Positions 1 through 5,579 of a stretch of 11,147 nt of DNA are shown one piece after another. Below the pieces are notes generated by a model. That model was given only the letters and a program-made list of their open reading frames with translations, had not been told where the DNA came from and ran no database searches. Numbering within the stretch: position 1 is the stretch's first letter; every line of letters starts with the position of its first letter. The translations under genes were made by a program, and so were the position numbers. The stretch is from Ghiorsea sp. (GTDB taxonomy: Bacteria; Pseudomonadota; Zetaproteobacteria; Mariprofundales; Mariprofundaceae), in the NCBI GenBank assembly GCA_027019685.1, contig JALUWH010000169.1, forward strand, positions 1 to 11,147, in the 5' to 3' direction.

Positions 1-346
1 TTTCTAAGGCAATTTCAAGCTCTTTAACCGCAGCTTTGGTATCACCCAAATTGTTATACACAGCGGCAAGGTTGTTATGTGGCTCCGCTAAATCTGGACG
101 TAAGTTGATGACTTGGCGAAAAGCTTCAATGGCTTGGTGAAATTGTTGTTCATGCACATGAGCAACACCAAATAAAAACCAAGCTTCATAGTTATCCGCA
201 TCATTTTTGACAAGGGTACGTAGCTGTTCAATCGCATCAGTGTAACGCCCTTGTTTAAGGTCTGCCTTTGCTTGCGTAACATCATATGCAAATGCTGGGC
301 TGCTTAGCATCAATAAAAGGATGAGTATGCTGTATATGTTTTTCAT
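1..346 (-). CDS. Secreted TPR-repeat protein, N-terminal part (runs off left edge)
   Basis: Reading the minus strand from 346 gives 115 codons with no stop before the window edge, so the C-terminus is missing. The protein opens with a signal peptide (MKNIYSILILLLMLSSPAFA, then YD). From about residue 24 come helical pairs with the TPR pattern: a first unit around GRYTDAIEQLRTLV, a second around NYEAWFLFGVAHVHEQQFHQAIEAF cut in two as NYEAWFLFGVAHV and FHQAIEAF, and a third around LAEPHNNLAAVYNNLGDTK. TPR proteins of this kind act as periplasmic binding scaffolds; the partner cannot be told here. The ATG overlaps the folA stop as ATGA and has no clear ribosome binding site, which suggests translational coupling to folA. 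The TPR and export calls are firm; a specific function is not assignable. Confidence 0.85.
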   Translation of the reverse strand, partial: MKNIYSILILLLMLSSPAFAYDVTQAKADLKQGRYTDAIEQLRTLVKNDADNYEAWFLFGVAHVHEQQFHQAIEAFRQVINLRPDLAEPHNNLAAVYNNLGDTKAAVKELEIALE

Positions 347-870
347 GTTTTACGTCCACTTTTCTGGTATATTTCAAAGGTATAAGGATATGTATTTTTT
401 CCATCAGCATCATGTTTTTCGCTGAAGCTTTGTTGCCACTGGTTCATATCAAGTTTCGGAAACCAAGCATCACCTTTAAATGCATGGTCAACTTGGGTGC
501 AGTATAACTTGTCAGCATGGGCTATAGCGAGCTTATAAATCTCTGCACCGCCCATCACCATAAGCTCATCATCTTGAAACATTTTAACGGCATCATCCAA
601 GCTGTGTATGACTTCGCAACCTTCAATTTTTAAGTCTTGTTGGCGGGATAAAATAATATTGCGGCGTTTAGGCAGTGGTTTGCCTATAGACTCAAAGGTT
701 TTGCGACCCATTAACACAGCTTTGCCCAAGGTGTGTTGGCGAAACCAAGCCATGTCGGCAGGTAAATCGGATATAGCCCAAGGCATCTGATTGTTTGCAC
801 CAATCAGGCGGTTTTTATCCATGGCCCAAATTAAAGAAATCATTGCTTGTGTATTTGCCTCATTATTCAT
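343..870 (-). CDS. folA: Dihydrofolate reductase
   Basis: This enzyme reduces dihydrofolate to tetrahydrofolate with NADPH in the cytoplasm, for thymidylate, purine and methionine synthesis. The family signature is complete. From the internal Met (843) the protein starts MISLIWAMDKNRLIG, then comes the Met20-loop motif MPW, the catalytic acid in LPAD, the NADPH-binding stretch VLMGRKTFESIGKPLPKRRN, and MVMGGAEIY near the second cofactor loop. From that Met it is 166 residues, the usual size; from 870 it has a nine-residue extension (MNNEANTQA). Neither start has a convincing ribosome binding site (GAGG lies 14 bases before the inner ATG), so 870 is an outer bound and 843 fits E. coli FolA better. 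Three extra residues lie between MPW and LPAD. The stop overlaps the next gene's ATG. Confidence 0.96.
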   Translation of the reverse strand: MNNEANTQAMISLIWAMDKNRLIGANNQMPWAISDLPADMAWFRQHTLGKAVLMGRKTFESIGKPLPKRRNIILSRQQDLKIEGCEVIHSLDDAVKMFQDDELMVMGGAEIYKLAIAHADKLYCTQVDHAFKGDAWFPKLDMNQWQQSFSEKHDADGKNTYPYTFEIYQKSGRKT

Positions 871-916
871 CCATCAAAGAAGCGCAATTTAACATAAACC
901 ACTTAAAAATATAGTT

Positions 917-944
917 TTGAGCTTTTCGTTTATGAGGATATGAT
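917..944 (+). promoter_or_regulatory. Candidate sigma70 promoter for the flavoprotein gene
   Basis: TTGAGC (917-922) and TATGAT (939-944) are separated by 16 bases and predict transcription from about 951, leaving a leader of about 100 bases before the ATG at 1055. The match is by eye in an AT-rich gap, so chance is possible. The gap 871-1054 also has to hold the divergent folA promoter, which I could not place. Confidence 0.35.
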
Positions 945-1054
945 ATTAAGGCTAGGTTTTTTCTAGATTAATACTGGTTTCATCTGCACAGTATAGGTTG
1001 TTGTTCCGCAGAATGTGTGTTGAGTTAATTTTTTCTTAAGTATTGGAGTGTACC

Positions 1055-2539
1055 ATGGCAAATAAACAAGAAGCATATGACTTAATTGTGATTGGCGGTG
1101 GCCCCGCAGGTACACCTGTTGCCATAGAATATGCCAAGCTTAATAAAGACAAACGAATTGCACTTATTGATAGTCTAGGGGAATTGGGCGGAGAGTGTTT
1201 GTTTCAAGGCTGTATCCCATCAAAAATTATGGGGGCAAGTGCTAAACATATTCAAGATTTAAAATCCTTGAAAGAATTTGGCGTTACCTTAGATAATAAT
1301 CATTATCAGCTTACGTGGAAAAAAATAAAACAAAGAAAACATGATATTTTGTCCAAGCGTACAGGGGCTGCAAAAATCCTTGCGGAAAGCGTTGGAAATA
1401 TTGATATTATTAAAGCTAGGGCCAGCTTTGAAAGTGATAGCAGTATAAAAGTTGCTTATGAAAATGGTGATTCAAAAATATTCAATTTTGATAGAGCTGT
1501 GATTGCAACGGGTTCACGGGCAAGGATTGCTCAATATACGGGTGATGCAGTAGACCGTATTTTAACGAATGAACAGTTTTTTTCAGATATGAAACTAGTG
1601 AAAAGCCTAAGCATCATAGGTGATGGTCCTATAGCCATTGAGTTTGCCCAAATTCTTTCCAATTTAGGCGTGAATATTAATCTCTTCGTTTGGGGAGATA
1701 ACATACTTGAAAATATTGATAAGGAAGCATCAAGTTACCTATTAGAAAACCTCCAAAAAAGCAGTCATATCAATGTGTTATTAAATGCTACGGTACAGGA
1801 AATTAATCATGCCAAGCAAGGTCGTTTAAGTATTAATTATGAACAAAATGGTGAGTTAAAAAACCTTGTCTCTGATGAGATTTTAAGTGCGATTGGTAGG
1901 ATTGCGAATTTAGAGCATTTAAACTTGGAAAAAGCGCATGTTAAATGGTCGAATAAAGGTATTGTTGCTTCCAAGGCACTACAAACAACCAATAAGAAAG
2001 TTTTTGCAAATGGGGATGTGGTAGAAGGTTTTCCTAAATTTGCGCACACTGCTCAGTATGCTGCTCATATTCTTGCTCAGAATTTATTTCTGGAGCATAG
2101 CTTTTTTAAACCTTCGTTTAATAAAAACGCTTGGGTATTATTTAGTATGCCTAATGTTGCTATGGCAGGGCTAAGTAAAGAGGAAGCATTGCAACAAGGC
2201 TTATCTATTGTTGAGGGTAAGTTTGCATTTGAAACAGAAGCAAAATCACAAATTGAAAAAGAAGACACAGGGTATTTAAAATTTATTGTTGAAAAGAAAA
2301 GCCAGAAAATTATTGGTATTTCGATACTTCATGATGAAGCCAATGCTATTGCTGGTGAGGCGGCACTTATTGTTGCTCAACAGCTTACTTTGAAAGATTT
2401 GGTCAATACAATTCATCCTCACCCAACAATCAGTGAGTCGTTTACTGTGCTTGCAAAAACTATGCTAGGAGAAATAATGTTAAAAAAATTAGAGAACCCA
2501 GTTATCCGAAAATTAATTGAGATTGAACGTTTTTTATAG
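1055..2539 (+). CDS. Lipoamide-dehydrogenase-like FAD/NAD(P) disulphide oxidoreductase
   Basis: A 494-residue member of the flavoprotein disulphide reductase family (dihydrolipoamide dehydrogenase / mercuric reductase type), which moves electrons between NAD(P)H and a disulphide through FAD. Visible in order: FAD-binding DLIVIGGGPAGT (9-20); redox-active disulphide GGECLFQGC (Cys48, Cys53); second Rossmann GDGPIAIE (189-196); FANGDV, the second FAD contact; and the C-terminal catalytic pair in HPHPTISE (His456, Glu461). The ATG at 1055 is chosen because GGAG lies six bases upstream; a TTG at 1043 is in frame but has nothing to support it. No pyruvate or 2-oxoglutarate dehydrogenase genes are nearby, so this is an orphan and its disulphide substrate is unknown. 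The acid usual at the end of the second beta strand is Phe211, so NAD versus NADP preference is unclear. A miniprotein gene follows after 26 bases. The gene is AT-rich: two hand-counted lines give 27 and 32% GC. Confidence 0.9.
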   Translation: MANKQEAYDLIVIGGGPAGTPVAIEYAKLNKDKRIALIDSLGELGGECLFQGCIPSKIMGASAKHIQDLKSLKEFGVTLDNNHYQLTWKKIKQRKHDILSKRTGAAKILAESVGNIDIIKARASFESDSSIKVAYENGDSKIFNFDRAVIATGSRARIAQYTGDAVDRILTNEQFFSDMKLVKSLSIIGDGPIAIEFAQILSNLGVNINLFVWGDNILENIDKEASSYLLENLQKSSHINVLLNATVQEINHAKQGRLSINYEQNGELKNLVSDEILSAIGRIANLEHLNLEKAHVKWSNKGIVASKALQTTNKKVFANGDVVEGFPKFAHTAQYAAHILAQNLFLEHSFFKPSFNKNAWVLFSMPNVAMAGLSKEEALQQGLSIVEGKFAFETEAKSQIEKEDTGYLKFIVEKKSQKIIGISILHDEANAIAGEAALIVAQQLTLKDLVNTIHPHPTISESFTVLAKTMLGEIMLKKLENPVIRKLIEIERFL

Positions 2540-2565
2540 AAGGACATAAAAAGTAGGTATATTTT

Positions 2566-2679
2566 ATGAGTTGCTGCGATGATCCGAATATGCACAAGGA
2601 AAAACCATTTCCTGCAACATTAAGCATGGTAGCTGTGGTAGCTTTGCTTTTGGGCGGTGCTATCTTGTTGTTTTCATGA
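2566..2679 (+). CDS. MSCCDDP membrane miniprotein, copy 1
   Basis: A 37-residue reading frame: MSCCDDPNMHKEKPFP followed by one hydrophobic segment (about residues 17-36). AGTAGG lies about eight bases before the ATG. It is credible as a gene because a second copy at 4079-4192 matches at 30 of 37 residues and 95 of 114 bases, with N-terminal Cys-Cys-Asp-Asp-Pro, the KEKPFP linker and LSMVAVV kept. The adjacent cysteines and aspartates could bind metal at the membrane surface; this is inference. It sits 26 bases after the flavoprotein and 15 before the regulator, so it is probably in one operon with both. I do not recognise the family. Confidence 0.72.
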   Translation: MSCCDDPNMHKEKPFPATLSMVAVVALLLGGAILLFS

Positions 2680-2697
2680 TGTTTTTATAAGTAAGTG
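2566..2697 (+). repeat. Direct repeat, left copy (miniprotein gene plus 18 bases)
   Basis: The coding part is 83% identical to 4079-4192. Similarity continues past the stop (tgtttttataagtaagtg here, tgttttttaggtaagtg there) and then stops. The right edge coincides with the GTG that opens the regulator frame; in the other copy the same GTG is followed at once by TAG. Upstream of the ATGs the copies are unrelated. Confidence 0.85.
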
Positions 2698-3375
2698 AAG
2701 ACTAAGGGGATGGTGATAAAGAATCTAAAATATACCAAGCAAGGAAAATCAATCGAGCCTGAACTTCAGCCTGTCCCGATTGATTTGTTCATGGATGAAT
2801 CGTTAGGGAAAATTTTATCTCAATTGAAGTCAAGTACACGGATAATTAAAAAGGGTGGGCAATTGTTTTTACAAGGAGATAATGTTTCCAGTTTTTTTTA
2901 TCTCAAAAAAGGTAAATTAAAGCTTATAAGAAACACTATAGAAGGTGGGGAGACACTTATTCATGTAGCTGTATCCCATGAAACATTTGCAGAGGCATCA
3001 TTATTTTCAAATCAATACCATTGCACTGCCTTTGCATCTGTGGACTCAGAAGTAACATGTTATAGCAAAGAAGACTTTCTATACTATCTTGAACAAAATC
3101 CATTTATGATGAAAAAACTATTACAAATATTTTCTCAACAAGTGCGCGACTTACGTGCTATTAATGAAATTAAAAATATCTCATCTGCAAAGGCTCGAAT
3201 CTTAGCTTTTATCAAAAATGAGATGGATGCCAATCAAGAGCTTCATCTCAATATCGTTTTGAAAGATGTTGCCTATAAAATCGGCCTTGCCCATGAAACT
3301 TTTTATAGGGAACTAAAAAAACTAGAAGATGAGCATATATTGGTAAGGCAAGGTTCTTTTCTAAAATTACAATAA
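2695..3375 (+). CDS. Crp/Fnr-family transcriptional regulator
   Basis: A 226-residue DNA-binding sensor regulator. Residues from about 35 to 145 form the cyclic-nucleotide-type beta roll (KKGGQLFLQGD, then FFYLKKGKLKLI). A long dimer helix follows, then a winged helix-turn-helix at 189-212 (LKDVAYKIGLAHETFYRELK). In the recognition helix Glu201 and Arg205 match the Glu and Arg that FNR and CRP use to read the TGA core; FNR's Ser is Tyr204. There is no N-terminal cysteine cluster, and the only two cysteines lie in the beta roll, so it is not an iron-sulphur FNR; a heme/NO sensor of DNR type or a nucleotide sensor is possible. The start is uncertain: GTG 2695 lacks a ribosome binding site, and ATG 2710 or GTG 2713 next to AAGGGG are alternatives. 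The palindrome just downstream (3381-3398) is its likely operator. Confidence 0.9.
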   Translation: MKTKGMVIKNLKYTKQGKSIEPELQPVPIDLFMDESLGKILSQLKSSTRIIKKGGQLFLQGDNVSSFFYLKKGKLKLIRNTIEGGETLIHVAVSHETFAEASLFSNQYHCTAFASVDSEVTCYSKEDFLYYLEQNPFMMKKLLQIFSQQVRDLRAINEIKNISSAKARILAFIKNEMDANQELHLNIVLKDVAYKIGLAHETFYRELKKLEDEHILVRQGSFLKLQ

Positions 3376-3380
3376 TTCAC

Positions 3381-3424
3381 ATATGATTCAAATCATATTC
3401 ATATACTACAGTCCATTATATGAT
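3381..3424 (+). promoter_or_regulatory. FNR/DNR-type operator with class II promoter for cytochrome c'
   Basis: A perfect 8-2-8 inverted repeat, atatgattcaaatcatat, spans 3381-3398. Its core TGAT-N4-ATCA matches the FNR consensus except for the outermost bases. A near-consensus -10, TATGAT, lies at 3419-3424 and predicts a start at about 3431. The palindrome centre (3389.5) is then at -41.5, the position where Crp/Fnr proteins activate while replacing the -35 contact. No good -35 is seen, as expected for such promoters. Palindrome and -10 are read directly; the regulator at 2695 acting here is inference. Confidence 0.72.
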
Positions 3425-3477
3425 GCGCTGGTTTAATGCTAATGACCAGAAGGTTACATCATAACATGGAGAAACTT

Positions 3478-3957
3478 ATGAAACAAAGCATCACTTTATT
3501 TGGATTATTGTGGATGATAGCCATATCAGCCCCCATTCATGCTCAAGCTACGGAGCACAATATGGAAGAAATGAATCATCATATGATGATGCAATCCAAG
3601 GATGGCGTCTCGGATAAAAGAATTTCACTCCAGTTAAACCCACAACAGAAACAACACCAATTGGCGAATATGCGCTCCCATGTGCAGGCGGTACAGGAAA
3701 TTATTGGTATGCTTTCACAAGGAAAATTCAATCATGCCTCAACCATCGCACACAACAAATTAGGCTTAACGCCAGAGATGAAAAAAATGTGTAATATGTT
3801 TGATAATGCGAATTTCAGAAAAGTTGGATTGGCTTTTCATCAAAGCGCAGATGAACTAGGCGATGTTTTGAAAAAAGGAAGTCTTAAACAGTCATTACGA
3901 GCTTTACACAACACCATGAACTACTGTGTGCAATGCCATGCCACTTATCGTCAGTAG
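3478..3957 (+). CDS. Cytochrome c' family protein (class II c-type), Met/His-rich N-terminus
   Basis: A 159-residue periplasmic heme protein. The signal peptide MKQSITLFGLLWMIAISAPIHAQA is 24 residues (shown as MKQSITLFGLLWMIA then ISAPIHAQA), cleaved before TEHN. The C-terminus has the single heme-attachment motif CVQCH (150-154) followed by ATYR, the CxxCHxxYR arrangement of cytochromes c', whose four-helix bundle carries heme at the last helix. Such proteins bind NO or protect against it. The start at 3478 has GGAG six bases upstream; an in-frame ATG at 3436 would add 14 residues ahead of the signal peptide and is unlikely. The mature N-terminus, HNMEEMNHHMMM, is unusually rich in Met and His and suggests copper binding as well; this is inference. 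The gene follows the Crp/Fnr gene and has its own FNR-type promoter. Confidence 0.85.
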   Translation: MKQSITLFGLLWMIAISAPIHAQATEHNMEEMNHHMMMQSKDGVSDKRISLQLNPQQKQHQLANMRSHVQAVQEIIGMLSQGKFNHASTIAHNKLGLTPEMKKMCNMFDNANFRKVGLAFHQSADELGDVLKKGSLKQSLRALHNTMNYCVQCHATYRQ

Positions 3958-3977
3958 TTATAATCGAGGAGTCTTCA

Positions 3978-4046
3978 ATGCGGCTAAAAGTGGTGCACTT
4001 GGAACTTGAATTCACCACCTCATCGCTTCAAGAATCGCAAATTTAA
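3978..4046 (+). CDS. Possible 22-residue ORF
   Basis: Twenty codons after the cytochrome stop, a GAGGAG ribosome binding site precedes an ATG by six bases. The frame reads MRLKVVHLELEFTTSSLQES and ends two codons later (22 residues). The RNA can fold GTGGTG with CACCAC inside the frame. There is no homologue I recognise and no signal or membrane segment. The only support is the strong ribosome binding site, so this may be chance or a leader peptide. Confidence 0.25.
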   Translation: MRLKVVHLELEFTTSSLQESQI

Positions 4047-4072
4047 CAGAAACAGGTTTTTTTTGCTAGATT
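4043..4072 (+). promoter_or_regulatory. Candidate promoter for miniprotein copy 2 (leaderless)
   Basis: TTAACA (4043-4048) and TAGATT (4067-4072) are 18 bases apart, and the -10 is preceded by TG one base upstream (extended -10). The predicted start is about 4079, which is the A of the miniprotein ATG. This would explain why that gene has no well-placed ribosome binding site. Confidence 0.4.
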
Positions 4073-4078
4073 AGGCGC

Positions 4079-4192
4079 ATGAGTTGCTGCGATGACCCAA
4101 ATACACGTAAGGAAAAACCGTTTCCTGCGATATTAAGCATGGTAGCTGTGGTCATTTTGCTTTTGGGCGGCACTACCCTTTTATTTTTATGA
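4079..4192 (+). CDS. MSCCDDP membrane miniprotein, copy 2
   Basis: A 37-residue paralogue of the product of 2566-2679: MSCCDDPNTRKEKPFP, then one hydrophobic segment ending in TLLFL. It differs at 7 of 37 residues, mostly conservatively inside the membrane segment, while CCDDP, KEKPFP and LSMVAVV are unchanged. Of 19 base differences, at least seven are silent, so both copies look selected. The only Shine-Dalgarno-like bases (AGG) are three bases before the ATG, too close; a leaderless mRNA is possible. Its last 20 bases overlap, tail to tail, the minus-strand gene at 4173-4376. Function unknown. Confidence 0.68.
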   Translation: MSCCDDPNTRKEKPFPAILSMVAVVILLLGGTTLLFL

Positions 4193-4209
4193 TGTTTTTT
4201 AGGTAAGTG
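4079..4209 (+). repeat. Direct repeat, right copy
   Basis: Second copy of the unit at 2566-2697, in the same orientation and 1.5 kb away. Together the two copies bracket the Crp/Fnr and cytochrome c' genes. After the shared GTAAGTG (4203-4209) the sequences diverge. Confidence 0.85.
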
Positions 4210-4376
4210 TAGCCTGATGGTAGGGGAAGTTCAGGCATCGATTGATATAAATTGGCAAGCTCTTTGGTCATTGAGCCATAAAAAGCGAAGTAGTAGGTGT
4301 AGTCGTAACCCTTATCCTCTAATGCGTCAATATCCCCAAAGTTTGCGGCTTCAAACCATGCTTCATGATTGCTCAT
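4173..4376 (-). CDS. Small unknown protein (67 residues)
   Basis: The minus-strand frame from 4376 begins MSNHEAWFEAANFGDIDA and continues with an aromatic-rich stretch (YDYTYYFAFYG) to the TAG at 4173-4175. GAGGG lies about eight bases before the ATG on that strand, a well-formed ribosome binding site that the overlapping plus-strand frame lacks. There is no signal peptide or membrane segment; it looks like a small acidic cytoplasmic protein. The last dozen or so residues (TYLKNIIKIKG) are read antisense to miniprotein copy 2, so the original C-terminus may have been replaced when that repeat arose. I do not recognise the family. Confidence 0.6.
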   Translation of the reverse strand: MSNHEAWFEAANFGDIDALEDKGYDYTYYFAFYGSMTKELANLYQSMPELPLPSGYTYLKNIIKIKG

Positions 4377-4435
4377 TGTTATCCCTCACTGACTTTGGCT
4401 CTTTAAAGCGGAAAGTTTAACATGAGATTCTTAAC

Positions 4436-4465
4436 TTGTGATATTTTTCCGTATAAATTTATAAC
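4436..4465 (+). promoter_or_regulatory. Candidate promoter for the MscS-like gene
   Basis: TTGTGA (4436-4441), an 18-base spacer and TATAAC (4460-4465) predict a start at about 4472. That is just before a hairpin (4476-4499) and the GGAGGAG ribosome binding site (4503-4509). Confidence 0.4.
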
Positions 4466-4475
4466 AATATAACCT

Positions 4476-4499
4476 AAGCTTTGCCTTGGGATAAAGCTT
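4476..4499 (+). promoter_or_regulatory. Hairpin in the leader before the MscS-like gene
   Basis: AAGCTTT (4476-4482) pairs with AAAGCTT (4493-4499) around a ten-base loop. A T run and then GGAGGAG follow at once. It could act as a weak terminator/attenuator or a 5' stabilising stem; it is AT-rich and may be weak. Confidence 0.4.
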
Positions 4500-4511
4500 T
4501 TTGGAGGAGTC

Positions 4512-5579
4512 ATGGGAGACTTGTTTACGCAAACATATTACGGGAATACCGTACAAGAATGGGCTATTTCAGCCGTGGTTATTATTTTATCCATCGCTGT
4601 GGGTAAAATTGTATATTGGCTATTTTCCAATGTGGTGCGCCGCATGACCGCCAAAACAGAGACCAAGCTTGATGATATTTTGATTGATATGGTCGAAGAA
4701 CCTTTGGTGGTCACGCTTATTTTGGCGGGTATATGGTTTGGTTTAAGCTTGCTCAATCTTCCCGAGTCTTTGGGTGTGTTTATTGCTAATGTGATTCAAT
4801 TCTTGATTGTGATGATGATAGCATGGCTTATCGTGCGTTTATTGGATGCGATTTTTGAGAATGTGTTGATTCCGCTTTCGGATAAAACAGAAGGCGATTT
4901 GGATGACCAACTGCTGCCTATTCTTAGAAAAGGTACACGTGTTGCAGTGTGGACTATGGCCGCGATTATTGGCTTAAACAATGCAGGTTACGATGTGGCA
5001 GCACTGATTGCAGGGCTAGGCATTGGTGGCTTGGCGCTGGCTATGGCTGCCAAAGATACGGTGTCCAACGTGTTTGGTGGGTTTACTATTTTTACAGATA
5101 AACCGTTCACCATCAATGATAGGGTTAAAATTTCAGGCTTTGACGGCACGATTAAAGAAATTGGTGTGCGCAGTACCCGTTTGGTCACGCTTGAAGGACG
5201 CACCGTTACTATTCCTAATGCGACATTTTCAGATACACCGATTGAAAATGTAAGCTGGGAGCCATCAAGGAAAGTCAAGCTGGTATTGGGTTTAACTTAT
5301 GATACCACGCCTGAAAACATGAAAAAGGCCATGGATATGTTGCATGATATTGCTCAAAACCAAGAAGGTTTGGAAGATAAGCGCACAGTATTCTTTTCAG
5401 GCTTTGGCGATTCAGCCATGGAAATTACATTTATTTATTATATCTCTAAAGGCGCAAGCATTGCGGGCGAACAAAACGACATCAATATGGCGATACTCAC
5501 GCGCTTTAATGCTGAAGGTCTTGAGTTTGCCTTCCCATCGCAAACGCTTTATCACGTACAAACGGGTGAAACATCGTGA
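4512..5579 (+). CDS. MscS-family mechanosensitive ion channel
   Basis: A 355-residue inner-membrane channel that would open under membrane tension to release solutes on osmotic downshock. Hydrophobic segments lie at about 17-38, 64-82, 89-111 and 143-158. They are followed by the Gly/Ala-rich pore helix (161-190: AALIAGLGIGGLALAMAAKD, then VSNVFGG). The cytoplasmic beta domain follows (FTINDRVKISGFDGTIKEIG, about 199-218), with the signature TVTIPNATFSDTPIENVS near 231-248, and the C-terminal alpha/beta cage ends FPSQTLYH. It has one more membrane helix than E. coli MscS, like many YnaI/YbdG-type relatives. GGAGGAG lies just before the ATG. The stop overlaps the next start (GTGA), so the channel and the following ATPase are translationally coupled. 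Confidence 0.94.
   Translation: MGDLFTQTYYGNTVQEWAISAVVIILSIAVGKIVYWLFSNVVRRMTAKTETKLDDILIDMVEEPLVVTLILAGIWFGLSLLNLPESLGVFIANVIQFLIVMMIAWLIVRLLDAIFENVLIPLSDKTEGDLDDQLLPILRKGTRVAVWTMAAIIGLNNAGYDVAALIAGLGIGGLALAMAAKDTVSNVFGGFTIFTDKPFTINDRVKISGFDGTIKEIGVRSTRLVTLEGRTVTIPNATFSDTPIENVSWEPSRKVKLVLGLTYDTTPENMKKAMDMLHDIAQNQEGLEDKRTVFFSGFGDSAMEITFIYYISKGASIAGEQNDINMAILTRFNAEGLEFAFPSQTLYHVQTGETS

Noticed and set aside
88..291. 67-residue minus-strand frame
   Set aside because: It lies in another frame across the TPR gene, whose frame has a signal peptide and clear TPR repeats.
608..790. 60-residue plus-strand frame
   Set aside because: Antisense to folA, with no homology-like pattern and no ribosome binding site.
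1043..1054. TTG start adding four residues to the flavoprotein
   Set aside because: The GGAG that serves the ATG at 1055 overlaps this TTG, and nothing supports the upstream start.
4217..4420. 67-residue plus-strand frame
   Set aside because: It overlaps the minus-strand gene at 4173-4376, which has the better ribosome binding site and more protein-like composition.
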